From Apostichopus japonicus (taxonomy: Eukaryota > Echinodermata > Holothuroidea > Aspidochirotida > Stichopodidae), in assembly GCF_037975245.1 (NCBI RefSeq), contig NC_092573.1, positions 25,015,265 through 25,079,264 of the forward strand: a stretch of DNA of 64,000 nucleotides, in the 5' to 3' direction. The position numbers were made by a program, and so were the translations under genes. The notes beneath the pieces are model-generated. The model did not search any database. It saw only the letters and a list, made by a program, of their open reading frames with translations, and had not been told where the DNA came from. Positions 38,773 to 51,217 of the stretch are shown here, piece after piece. The stretch's first letter is position 1. Every line of letters begins with the position of its first letter.

Positions 38773-41700
38773 CCCGGAATAAGACCCAAAACGACTATAA
38801 TAATTATCAGCTTGAAAATGCGAGATTATATGATCTTTCTTGAAAATATTGTAATTAAGTAAATACATGCATTCATCAATATCGACAAAAAATAATTTAG
38901 GTTATTTGGAATATATAACGCTAGAGATTCGAAGTTGCAAACACAACCAACCGTTTTAAATATCAATTAATTTCTTTTTCGAGACAGCCCGTGATTGGTC
39001 AATCTCAAGTTTAATTCTCAAGAATCTTGAACGAAGAAGTTACAACCACGACGAGCTTCATACACTGTCAAACATTTCGAAAGATCACAGGTGCCTGAAG
39101 ATAACGCCATCATCTCTATAGCACATCTAGAAGGTTGGGAGAAGCATTGCTTTGTAAGTTATCTTGTTTAAAATTTAATTCATAGTTTTACCGAGAAGGA
39201 ATATCAGTAAATAAACCAACATTGTTGGTATCGATTAAAATCTTAGCTCTATAAATATAAGTTTGATATGCATTATTCCGTGTAACGTTCTTTATAGTGC
39301 GTTGTTGATAACTTGTCTCGACGTTGACATGACGTTATTATAGAATGAATCGCTTTATTATTACTTATTTAGCAAACACCTAACGTAAAAGTTGTATACC
39401 ACAACGTCTTTACACAACGTAATACAGTAACGTTTTCATTACGTCATTGGGAAAAAGAGGTCGTATAAAGTTATTTCCTATCGATTGCAACATATATTAA
39501 AATAGGTTTGATAACTCAGATGTATCATAATTATGCAAACTATATAAAAAATTAAATAGTGGAACCTACAGCAAGTTTCCGTCTGTGATTTTCCGAATTC
39601 AAAAGAGAGCAAGCGAGTTTATCTCCTCATATTTTATATGCTGCATGAAAGACTAATTGTTCTAACGATTTTGAATGAAGATTGACAATGTTACCATGTC
39701 TGAAGATTAGAGTTATATCAATTTAATTAAATATCATTACTTATGAACTATATATATAGGAGTAGTTTACCATATATCAATATATATATATATAGCCTAT
39801 ATATATATATATATAAATATATCAATATATATATATATATATAAGTAGTATAGTATGCACCGTTCGCACCTTTTGTGGTGGGTAAATGTGGTGGGTAAGT
39901 GTGGTGGGTGAACTGAAAGTTATTAGCGCCCCCACCCGGGCAGTGATTGACAGTATGTAATACATAATGTAAAAGTATATATAGATATGTATAAACGATA
40001 CGTACCTAGGTATTTATACATAAGTATATATAGGTATTTATATATTTATAAACGTATACCTAGGCCTATATTAGTATAGGCCCACAGTTTTGTTATATTA
40101 ATAGAATATTATATTTGGATATCCGAATCGTTTAAGACTTGTTCAATATACTATAATATAGCTTCTGATATATATTCGTGAAGTGAATGAATGTGAAATT
40201 CTTTGTCTCCTATAACTCAGTCAACGCGTGTGGGGATTTTAACGTTTTAAGAATGAGCAACATTTTCCCATTATATTCCATTAACCAGCATATTATTGGA
40301 AAGTTTTTAGTGATATTCCGGTAAGATTAATTGAGGGGGAGGAAAAAGGTCCAAGTGTTTAAACTGATTAAACGCAATATGCCATCTTGTTGAACAAAGC
40401 CTGCGTGAAATTTCCACGTGCAGAATGGTCACTTGAATACCGGTAACGAATAAAAAGGGGGGGGGGGGGGAATGACCAGAATGTTTCCTCTTTAATCCTA
40501 TTTACTTTAGTGATAATCTTAGCGCAGGCATAGGCTATTGCATTAAGATCAGCACTTATTTTAGGTCACTGAATTTGTATCTGTATGTTTAATGGTACTC
40601 GATAACATGGATAACGAATAATCCTTCCCTCATTAAGAAAATAATAATTATGACTGGTCGGTAGATGTCTAATTGTAATACCCTTTGTGTTCATGATCAC
40701 AACGAGACCAGCGTATATTTAGTATCCTGGACACGCCTTATGTATAACAAAGAGGTCGTTAGTTTATGAACTGAAAGAGATTGATCAAATTCAACGGCTA
40801 TTTTAGGGCCACTGAATAATCCAGAAAGAACGAGCCTTTCTCCGTTAAACATGCAATCTGTGTCTTTGTGTCTATTTTGTATTGATTTGTTTTTACCCGT
40901 TTTCGTAACGTGCATATTCACTAAGGATAAATCTCCCAAAAAAAAGGATGTCTCCACTTGGACTGTCTGGTTTTATTCACGGTAAGTAGGCAAAATATTC
41001 TAGAAAACCTAATGTGATATAAATTCCGACTGGCACATGGCTGATCTAATATAGATAACAATATAATGATCTAACATAGAAATCAAGAGTTAACTATAGT
41101 TGTTCTTCTGCTTCAGTGATGTAGTCTGAAGTGTTTAAAATAGTGGTGTCACTTATAATCAATCCGCTTGACTATAACAATTGCAGGGTTGTCACGAAGG
41201 TAATGACGTAATAAATCGATGAATAGATGGGGCGTACTGATGTGTATTGTTCGTGGATTTCAATATCTCTATTTCATTTTCTATGGAAAATCTTTCATTG
41301 TACTGTATAAACTGCAATGGTTTGGATAAAGAATATTAAAATGTCTAAATGAAATGATTTTAAAGGTTATCAGTATCGCCAACATAATTTTGCAAAAAAA
41401 AAATGCTAAAACTAATACTTTTCTGATGATTCTGAATCCGCTCTAAATTATTACCAGACATCGAGATGTGTTAAATTAAAAAAATACGCAACGAGGAAAA
41501 TATTTTGAGACTGGCAGGAAAATGTTTATCGAAGGTGCAATATGAGTGACTATTATTGGGCTTCTAGCATATTTTGGGGCCCACACTTAAGCCGCTGGTT
41601 TTATGTTTCCATGGTGACTATTCCGCCCAAAGAAATTAACTCAGATACAAGTTTCCATGGATGCTGTTTTCATTACGTTCATGTCACAGCAGATGTTTCA

Positions 41701-42524
41701 CAAGTTTGAGCAATTCTGTTACTTTCAAACATCATTTTTTTGTGGCACTACTCAACACTTTCATGTCAAATTTACATGCTCTTTTGGCCGCTCTATGATT
41801 TGCGTACACGGATAGGGCGGAAGTTATGGTATTATCGTTAAGTTGTAACGTTAAGTTTACTTCCCTCACTTACGGTACCTGTCTGTCTCCGTTCAAATCA
41901 TGCACTTTCCCATCTACGGAAGTACACCCAACACATTTGGTAGCATTTTAACATTTTAATGCCTCACAGACAATAACATGGCTATATATAGTGCAAAGAA
42001 CTCAGCTGTTTATTTTGGAACATTAACAATATAGTGACGAACCTTTGCACTCTTATGCCTGATCCATAGAGGCATTGACACCCCTGAAACCAGGCCTGAA
42101 AGTCAGGACGACTCTGGCTTATTCTTGCCCGACTGAATGTAAAAAGTCCCACGACTGAACGTTTGCTCCCGAAGAACAATGGTGGTGTGGGTATGCCCCT
42201 CCCATTCTCTGTGCTCGGTGGATCGATCTGTGAAGCCACTTTTAATTCATATTTTTATTTTTATTTTTTTTTTTGCATCGTGCAGTTTGTTGTAGCATAT
42301 AACTTAACACACGCAATTTATCACATCGCCGGGCCTTTGTATGTATTTTACGTGAGAAGTAATTGCGTATTTTGAGATGTTTTTATCACTTTCCTTAGCT
42401 ATTAAATTAGTTTGACTCACATTTTAAAGCACTCAGACAGCTTTTCGTGTCTACATTTGGTATACAGTTGCGGGCCAGTATAACAGATAGCTGACATTAT
42501 ATATAAGCTTGTGCCAAATATTAC

Positions 42525-42741
42525 CACATTTATACGTGCCATCCCAACCCCGTGCCCAGTTTGTGTAATACACCTCAAAGTGCCCCCTTTGTTGTAAATA
42601 AGAAATGCGCTTTTCGGGAAACGTATAGTCTTTCCATTTTGTCGGAAAGTTTTCAGATAAACTTTGTGTTTTGCCCAACACAAAAGGGAAGATTGTACCA
42701 TTGCAGTGGGAAACCTCCCCATTCAGTGTGTATTTGAGTGT
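42525..42741 (-). pseudogene. possible Ig-like domain exon, U4
   Basis: The translated frame is the same as in U2, including the HCNGT, TKW and DGTYKC pattern and the G|GTAATA donor. Because U2 and U4 are near-identical across this whole region, conservation here is not independent evidence of function. Confidence 0.25.
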
Positions 42742-44690
42742 AGTTTTATGATAAAAACTTAGAAGAGAGAAGACTATAAGAGAAGATTTTATGATAGTTT
42801 TGACCATCTCCGCCCCTCCCCCTCCCCTCAGAAAATACCCGTTTGAACCACCGAATGTGGATATTCAACGTAGACCAGTGGCGTGCACAAGACGATGGGG
42901 ATAGGTTGCCATGTTTCCGACCGTTTAGCGTACTTGAATAATATTGATCACACGACTGAACAGAATATATAATACAAAGGGGATACTTTATTCGGTAGGA
43001 TGTTTTCAACTTAACCATACTATATCCCCGATAAAATAATCAGGGGGACATTATACACTCTCACACCGGAAACCGCTAAAACTTACTTCCTTCGTGTATG
43101 CCCTAAACCCTGTATTGCAATCATCCTTCACTGGGTCAACTGCCCTTAACCCCCCCCCCCCACCATCTCCACCAATCCCCGATCCCAATACTCTAAAAAA
43201 AAAAAAAAAGCTCCCTTTTATTTGCAATGAAAAATTCTTGAAAAGAAGTCCTTTTAATTATTAAGTGTAGCATCTTATTATTAAACTTCGAATTGCCCTC
43301 TCGTGTTATAAAATTCTCTTCAAGCATCAATAGAGTCCTACAATGATTTAATCTAAAAAAATATGTATGACATAATGACAAGTTAATGGAAGAGATTGTC
43401 AGAGACTGTCAGAAATAGCAAGTATATGCATTAATAAATTATAACAGATCTTTAAGGGAAGTATATAATTGAGAGAAATATTTAGTCTTTATTTCTCGAG
43501 ATATTACAGTGATAAGCTTATTGTGGCAGTTGGCCTTATTTTGTAGACAAATCCCACATAGTCTGAGCTTATAGTTAGTAAAGTGATCTGTAAAAGTTGC
43601 AAATTGACGTCCATTAATGCTTGAATTAGTATTATTCTGTTATTGATTATTTTCCGACATCAAATATAAGTGTTCGATACCTTTCATCGAACACTCTGTA
43701 AATTTGATTTAATGAATATTAGGTTATATTTGATGGCACTTTTGATACCTAATTGGATAACCTATTTCTTGATTTGATGACCGCATTAGGTGACCTAATT
43801 CAATCTGGTAACCAATTAATCTGGTGAGGAAATTGACCATGCATTCATGAAAACATCGAATATGTTCGTTTCGCATTTCTTACAATTGAATGGTGAAAAT
43901 TAAAGGAAAAAATTTTGTGGGGCGTGTGCGTGCGTGCGTGTGCGTACGTGTGCATGTGGGTATGTCTAGGCCTTACAGACATGGGACAAAAGAAATTCCT
44001 GTCATCAGTTGTCGAACAATAAAGAACAATAGTCATCGGTTGTCCAAAAAAAGGGTTAGAGTAAAGGGAAATGTCATTGGTTGTAGCTAATATAATAGAA
44101 GACAAGATTATGTATGTGTTTTTGCTTGTGTGTGTGTATTAATGCGTTTCTAGTGCGATTCACTCTTTCCACTCACACGGCCTTAGGTATCTCGGTGCTG
44201 CTGTTTCAATTTAACCCACCAGACTTCGCATTTTGTCACTTTTGAACATTTAAACTTCACATAACTTTCTTACGGATTTACCTGGCTACTGAAATATAAT
44301 AATCTCTTTCCTTACCACCACAGATCTCACCCCAATGGCAACCATCACCCCAGACCCCATCTCATCCCATACTCCAGACCTAACCCCAATCCCCAACGTA
44401 CCTCCATCGTTTCCCCCTACAAGCCCACACACTTTAAAGACGAGCTGTATAAAAGAGAATATTAAATCCCTTTATTGATAACGGCCGGGTTATTACCAGT
44501 CCCAACTATACGGGAATCTTCAGGTTCGAGTTTAATATTGTCAATCGCTCATTTACATTTAAGTGAAAATGACAAAACATTCGATAATTCAGGGGACATA
44601 TACTACAACGTATGATCTTATACCAAATAGAAACGTCGAAGAAACAATGAATGTTTACATTGAATATTTTCCACCTTTTCCAGATCAAAG

Positions 44691-45938
44691 ATGGAAACGA
44701 CCGAGGCGTATTTATCTGACCTGAACGTTACTACTCTGTCTCCGGCAAGTGACGTCATCCCGCGATTGACACGTGCTGCGATACTATTCACCATCGCTTT
44801 CCTTGTCATTGCCAGCAACCTGCTTATTATCATTGCTTTCTCGGTAGAGAAGCGACTGCGAGTCTACACTAATTACTATATCATCAGCATGGCCATCGCT
44901 GATGCCATGTTGGGGCTGACTGGCATGGGTCTCTCTCTGTTCCAAAACATCTTGGGGTATCGTTGGACTTTTGGATACGTTTCCTGCAACATCGTGTTGA
45001 CATTTTCCCACACTTCACTGCATGTATCCGTGTTAATGTTGGTTGTTATAAGCATCGATCGTTGGTACGCAATATACTACCCCCTTAAGCACTTGGCACA
45101 GCGCAGCCGGAAGAACGCGGTCCGTCGCAATGTCATCGTATGGCTTGTTGGGTTCATCTTCTGGGGGTCATTCATCGGGGTTTGGGGCATAGTTGACGAC
45201 AGGTACCACAACTCCCCTTTCTGTATCCCTCTCTATCCTCGGTCCGTCATTGCTACCTTCGTTGCAGCAGCCCTGTATTATTGGATCCCAACTGGCATGA
45301 TCGCATTCTTTTACTTTTTCATTTATCGTAAGATTCGCTCATCTGGGAGTAACAAACTGACCACAAAATTCGCTGCCAACGATGCCGTACGTACTGGGTC
45401 ATCTGACACGTCAAATACCGGAAGTAGGTCATCGCTGTCTCACAATTCAACCGATGTTTCCGTCATTTCAACTAACAAAGATCATCATAGCGTCGAAGGC
45501 AGAGAAGCTACTATGGGGGATTGTCAACATGTAGCATCTAATCAGAATGAAGTCATTCTGACCAATTGGAAGACTGGAAACGTACCGACGACAACATCAA
45601 CGGCCAATGGCTCAGTCGGAAATCCTAGGCGACGGTCTGCTGGACGGTCTAAGACAGCCACACTGGACAGCGCTAAGGCTCAGCGTACTCTGAGTTTGTT
45701 GATTATTTCGCTGATAGTAGCGTGGACACCGTATGCGGGCATCATCGTAACTACTACGTACTGTTACACTGTACTAAAGGTTTCATCCAGTGGCGAGTGT
45801 TTTCCCTCAATTTTGTTGACTACGTCACTGTGGATGAGTTGGTCTAATAGTTTACTGAATCCGGTCATGTATGCCATTGCCCAACCTTTATTCAAGGAAA
45901 CAATCCTTAAGATTCTGTGCTGTAAATGTCGTAACTAA
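44691..45938 (+). CDS. rhodopsin-class GPCR, type B (array copy 4)
   Basis: A complete 415-residue receptor. It differs from copy 2 at only two residues, where it keeps V (LRVYTNYY) and G (TFGYVSC) as in type A, so it looks like the less derived type B. Other type B marks are shared with copy 2 (PASDVIPRLTRAA, FCIPLYP, HHSVEGRE). The same CAG acceptor precedes the ATG, and the downstream sequence has more small indels than the other copies. It is the last gene of the array. Confidence 0.92.
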   Translation: METTEAYLSDLNVTTLSPASDVIPRLTRAAILFTIAFLVIASNLLIIIAFSVEKRLRVYTNYYIISMAIADAMLGLTGMGLSLFQNILGYRWTFGYVSCNIVLTFSHTSLHVSVLMLVVISIDRWYAIYYPLKHLAQRSRKNAVRRNVIVWLVGFIFWGSFIGVWGIVDDRYHNSPFCIPLYPRSVIATFVAAALYYWIPTGMIAFFYFFIYRKIRSSGSNKLTTKFAANDAVRTGSSDTSNTGSRSSLSHNSTDVSVISTNKDHHSVEGREATMGDCQHVASNQNEVILTNWKTGNVPTTTSTANGSVGNPRRRSAGRSKTATLDSAKAQRTLSLLIISLIVAWTPYAGIIVTTTYCYTVLKVSSSGECFPSILLTTSLWMSWSNSLLNPVMYAIAQPLFKETILKILCCKCRN

Positions 45939-47143
45939 TCAATTTTTTTCGCTGTGCAAAGTCTAAGACACCACAAAGACATGGAATACATCCTTACAGG
46001 AATGTCGTACAATATGTCCTATAACCCCCCCCCCCCACTCCCTAGTAACTCATTATACTTTGTAACACAAAAACAGTAATTTTCACAATTATTGACACCA
46101 ACGTAATGCATTCGTAAGGTTCAGGACATACGTCATTATTGTCACTGATTGAACATAATTGAACACTGTTAAATTGCATGTTGTTTTCACAATTTAACAC
46201 AAAGTACTTGATCGAGAGTTCGTATCGAATATTAAACTAAAAAAAAACAGAATTACCGCATTTTTAGGAGGTCTTCTTGACTTCCGTTTAAAGATAATAC
46301 AGCACGATTTTTGTTTTAATATATTTTTTCCTTTAAATATATTTACTCGAATTAGCATTAACCAAATTTTCAAAGCTAAACAGTATTTAGATACATCATT
46401 ATTATACTATACACATACAGTTCTCAAAATCTCCCCCCCCCCCTCTCCTTTTTTTGTCTGTGTGTTTCACGAGGAGATTCTGGGTTTCACAAGAAAACCT
46501 GAACAGAATATTATAAGATCATAAAAAATAAAATGTGTAAAAATATAACACACTGTTTCTTAATGTGGCACCATAAGTACGAGAGTGTAACTAAATGTGG
46601 CACTTAACACGAGTGTAATTAATTAAATGTGGCACTAAGCACGAGAATTCTGCGAAAGCATTATACTTGTTGTGAAGATCTCTGATCTGAATAGTTTAGT
46701 CAAAGGGGTTAACATTTATAGAAACACGTGAATTTTAAAACGATGTTTCATTTAGTTTGCCTAGTAACCCGAAACTGTAAACCACCTGCACTGGTCATCC
46801 AAAATGGTTCCCATGGCGATCCTTGGATTTGACTTACAATAAATACGTAAAATCCATCTGTTTGTTTCTTCGTTTTTATATTTATTTATTTATTTATTTT
46901 TCAGAGAAGTTGCCACGCTGTAGTCTATGGTAAACATGGTAATATAAGGAAACGAGAATATATAATATATTTATAGTAGAGAATATACAATGGTATATAT
47001 ATGAAGCTACCACCCCTCAATTATTAACGTAATGACTATGTTCGGGCGTCTCTAACTAGTTCGATGCAATGCCGTCTCAGTGGAATCCAACAATACTGTA
47101 AACCGGATTTTGCGCGACATCACAGCTTTCCCGTTTCTGAAGT

Positions 47144-49481
47144 TGGATTAGCAGACGGTTGGTAGTGGCCTTCCCACAACCAGCAGACATGCGCACTGCG
47201 CCAATATACCTACTGTATGCGATGTCGTCGTCGTACTGCGTATAGTCAATACGTATGTACACAATATAGCACACATGAGAACACGTTGTGTATTTATCGA
47301 TTAGTCGTATGAATCGGTTCTCAAATCGAACTTCAGAAAAGGGAAAGAATTTCGTTACGCAAAGGCAGCGTACAATATTATTGGATTCCACTCAGGAGAC
47401 GATGTAGCATTTTTAAGCTGATATGGAATAAATCTGGAATAGATATTTATCAATTTATATCCATCGTTATACGACCATTATATCAAACTCGATACGACGG
47501 AATTCTGCGACACACTTTTATATGATCTTATCTAAATTTGATATAGCATATCTTGACCGTTCACTTGTATCAAGTTGTATCTGCCTTAATATGGTCACAA
47601 CTAAAATGGCATGTTTGTTTGGAATACACTCAATTAAATTGGATTTGGCTCGATATGCATGACCATTTCTAATTGTATTTATTTATAAAAGAAACTTTTG
47701 CTTGTATCTGGCTATATATAACCAAACCAGATATCAAGCCATGTATGGATCTTGAGTAACGCTTCAAGGACACACAGGCCGCGGCCGTTAGTAAACTGAA
47801 TCATGGAGTATCTAGCTCTCTAAATATGAACAATCATCCCGTGATTTATGGGTTCAACTATTAAGGCTATCTCCTGGTAAGGCTGATATCTAATTACGTG
47901 TACGTCAGTTTATATAAATTAATGAAATAATAAGTAAAGGAGGAGAGTAATTGAGAGAATGAGCGAATAGCCAATTGTTTGCTTTGCCCGTCGAACGTAC
48001 TGATAACATATTACGCATACTTACGCAGTATGCGTAAGTATACTTACGCATACTTAGGCATACTCTAGGTTGTATGGGTGCATGGTATTGAAAGAGCCTA
48101 ATGACTATTTCTATCAAATATTTGTTTGTATGTGTGATCTGAAACCACTTCGAAAATATATTGCTGCCGTAATCTACACAAGAAGTGTACACTAACCAAT
48201 AAGTGTAACCCTACTCCCATCAGAAATACCCTTTTACCAAATCCATTGTGAACCCCTCCCGTCCCCAGTCTATTGTGTCAATTCGTAGAGCAAAATGATG
48301 GTTTAGGCAAAGTATGAAGCTTAAAATGCTACCAAACTGAGCTTATTACCTAATGTAGGCCTTGGCTATTAGCCTGTAACTGTCCATGCAACCACTTCGT
48401 TGGACGGTAGCAAGTCACTGCACTTCCGGCCACACAAAGTCTAGCATATATCTTCTGATGGCTATGTCTGGCCGTGAGAGCAATCCCTTGGCTGGGCATA
48501 CATAACCTACATTCGTTCAGTGTGCATCAAGGTTGTATTTATGAAGTATTTAAAAGTTATGACTGAAACTCATTTTATTTTCGAGAATGTTGTTTCGAGA
48601 AGTTTATTACTCGATCTGGATCGTGCCTTTCACGTATTCTCATTGAATCTACTTGTAGTTTTTTAATTTTATTTCAGAACCTCGGGGAGATTCAAATTTA
48701 GCTTTGCGCTAACCGAGTTTACCCTTTACTAAATAAACAAATAAATAAATAAACAAATAAATAAACCTTTCTAAAAACCTTTCTAAAAACCGTTTAAGAA
48801 TAAGAGATAAAATTTATGAGGACACTGCGTAATAATGAAGGTCAAGGTACTTTCAGAAATCGTCTTCCGGGTTTTTGAAATTTCTGGTGATCGATTACAA
48901 GGTGAATTTGAGAATTATGAATGTTGAGCCTTAGAAGTGAAACACGATCTTACCTATATTACCTCGCCTACTGACACGCACCCAGAAAACCAAACTTAGA
49001 ATATGACTGAACCGTTACAAACAGGCTTACAGAAACGCGTGACGATTGATTTGTTTTATGTATAGTTTATATCGAATATGACTTCTGATAACATCATAGA
49101 AGTACTCTCGGTGGGGTGGGCAATCATTGAATCAAGTTAATTTCTCGTTAAGAGGAAAATCCTGCACAAGGAGATAAAATATACTCTTTCTCTAGCTCTG
49201 CACATAGCAATTATATGCAACTGGTCATGGGGGGGGGGGCAGTTAGGAAAATCCTGCACAAGGTGGAGACGATTAAGTGATGTCGCTTTCACCTGCATAG
49301 TGGTTTGCAAACTATTTGTGTTTTTCAGTATCAAGCATTGCAACCGATCGGGTAAATTAGCTAAATTAGGACATGAAAGCAGGGGGGTGGGGGGATCTTA
49401 TGCTTACAGCAATGCAATTTTATGCAACAGCTTCCAATGTAAAGTAAGACTAGTGACACAGCGTCGGCATGCAGACAGTTG
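47144..49481. other. right flank of the array, no gene seen
   Basis: Sequence unlike any array unit. No convincing reading frame was found. It holds an 11-bp-arm hairpin at 48017-48041, a (AAATAAAC)-type A-rich repeat at 48730-48770 that could be a retroposon tail, and two copies of aggaaaatcctgcacaagg about 95 bp apart (near 49152 and 49247). Confidence 0.55.
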
Positions 49482-49984
49482 CAGGGGCGGATCCAGGGGG
49501 CCGACCCGGCCCCGGCCCCGGCCCCGCCCCCCCCCCCCCCTTTTTGGAAATCAGTTGCGTTTTTTTATGTGGGAGTACTTCAAATTCCTAATAGGCATAA
49601 CTTGGTGAAAGAAAAGCCTAATATATATCCAGCTGCTCTTCCCTGAAACGCGATCGTTTTTATTCCAAATTTGAAACTAAGGCAATTATCAGGCCTACGC
49701 GACATCACGTATTAATTAGGTACGGCTCAGTACTATTACTGTCAGGGAAAATCAATGCACAGTTAGTAAGTATATCATAATTATCTGAATGAAAGGGGGT
49801 GTAGGCGGTTTTACACTATCTAACGCAACGTAGTCGCCAAGAACCTGAAATATTTTTAAGGGAGGGCCCGAGGAATATGAACTTATAGCATGCTCCTCGT
49901 GGTGAAACATAATTGCACCTATTAGGTGAATTGAGTGTACTGTTAATAGTAGGAGAGACTAGTGTAGGTTCTTATGACCAACTA

Positions 49985-50030
49985 GACCGGTTTCTGCTCT
50001 CAAACTTTATAGGAGGAGCTTCATCAGTAG
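49985..50030 (-). ncRNA. hammerhead-ribozyme-like motif in the Penelope-like element
   Basis: The minus strand reads CTGATGA, then GCTC...GAGC as a possible stem II with a long loop, then GAAAC. These are the conserved hammerhead core blocks known from Penelope-like element ends. One extra A separates stem II from GAAA, and stem III is unclear, so activity is doubtful. Confidence 0.35.
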
Positions 50031-50280
50031 TAGCCTTTGAATATTTTATATTCGGCCTGGGCGTCTCGTTCTCAAAATGCATCTATTTTCTGTGCACGAG
50101 TTTTTATGGACTCATAGTGCAGCTATAAGAGCATCTAAAAGAGCTTCGTGTGAACCTTGAGAGTCAGCTGATTCTTCGTTAGTATGAAACCTTGAGTTAA
50201 CAAGTAAATCTTTGAGATTTTGAGCCCTTTGTATAGGCTAGAATCGGTTCTTTTGGAAAGAGTTTGGATAATTCCGCGTG

Positions 50281-51171
50281 TAGGGGCGTAGCGAGCGGGG
50301 GGGGGGTGGTGTGGGGGTGTCACACCCCCCAATAATTTGGTCGCTGTCGGCAAATTTTGGGTCTGTCGGCAAAAGGAGAAAATGTGAAGAGAGCGGAAGG
50401 GGAAGAAAGAAGGAAAGCTGAATAGAGAAAAGGAGAACGGGAGCTTCTTTATCGGTTATTTCGATTTTCCAGTTCTTCATCTGATAAACTCATTCACCAA
50501 TCCAATCACCCGACGCCTGCAAGTTAAAAACCTCTCGGCAAATACTGATAATGTCACGGCCGTCAGTATAGCTACTGTAGCCAGGCTCAGCTAGACGAGT
50601 GCCAGAATCGCCGGCAACTCAGTGAAAGAAATGGAATTAAAGGCTTCCGTATAGGCCGCAGCCAATGAGTCGTGCTATCGTGTGACAACGTGTTGTTATT
50701 ATCCTCTGTTCAGAATGACGTCATCGCAGATTAATTCGTTCTCCGTGGAAAACTTAAGGACACGGCTCACGAATTGTACACAATTTTTAACGTTTCTCGC
50801 TTGTATATCAATGAATGTTGTTATTTCTCATTACCGGAAAGTTTTCTGAACATTTTCATCACGAAGTTTCACTATTTCAACGATCGGTGAAAGAGAAAAC
50901 ACAGTTCGATAATTGGTCCCAATTAATTCTTCTTCTGCCGACTGCCATAAAAGTAATATCGAAATGGAAATTCTACGGTGCCAAATTTGACTTAAAATAT
51001 GCACCAGATTGCATCTAAGGACGTTTCAAAACTAAAAATTTTCCAAAGGGGAGGGGGACACCACCTCCCCTTAGACCCCTCCCCCATTTCAGTCACCACT
51101 TCCAGATCCGTCGGCACATCAAATCCTCCACACCCCCCCCCCCCAACAAAAAAAACTTCGCTACGCCCCTG
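50281..51171. mobile_element. hAT-like non-autonomous element inside the Penelope frame
   Basis: An 891-bp element with ends TAGGGGCGTAGCGA and TCGCTACGCCCCTG (13 of 14 bases paired as inverted repeats), flanked by the 8-bp direct repeat TCCGCGTG (50273-50280 and 51172-51179). The 8-bp duplication and CAGGGGCGTAGC terminus fit hAT. No transposase is present. Removing it restores Penelope coding similarity across the join (LLKHWHL before, LFPKEPILAY after), which confirms that it inserted into that frame. Confidence 0.85.
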
Positions 51172-51217
51172 TCCGCGTGTTGCGAGATTAAGTGCCAATG
51201 TTTCAAAAGTACATTTT

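Larger units (their letters stand above)
35702..47143 (+). repeat. tandem unit 4 (U4) of the receptor array
   Basis: This is the fourth and last copy. It ends at cgtttctgaagtt (about 47143), where the sequence changes to single-copy DNA instead of restarting with tttcccagatg. The first part (SINE at 36650-36914) matches U3, while the middle and the receptor match U2. The region downstream of its receptor (46100-47100) has more small differences from the other units than they have from each other. Confidence 0.85.

Noticed and set aside
47077-47391. 104-codon minus-strand frame at the right array boundary
   Set aside because: It spans the junction between the array and single-copy DNA and has no recognisable motif.
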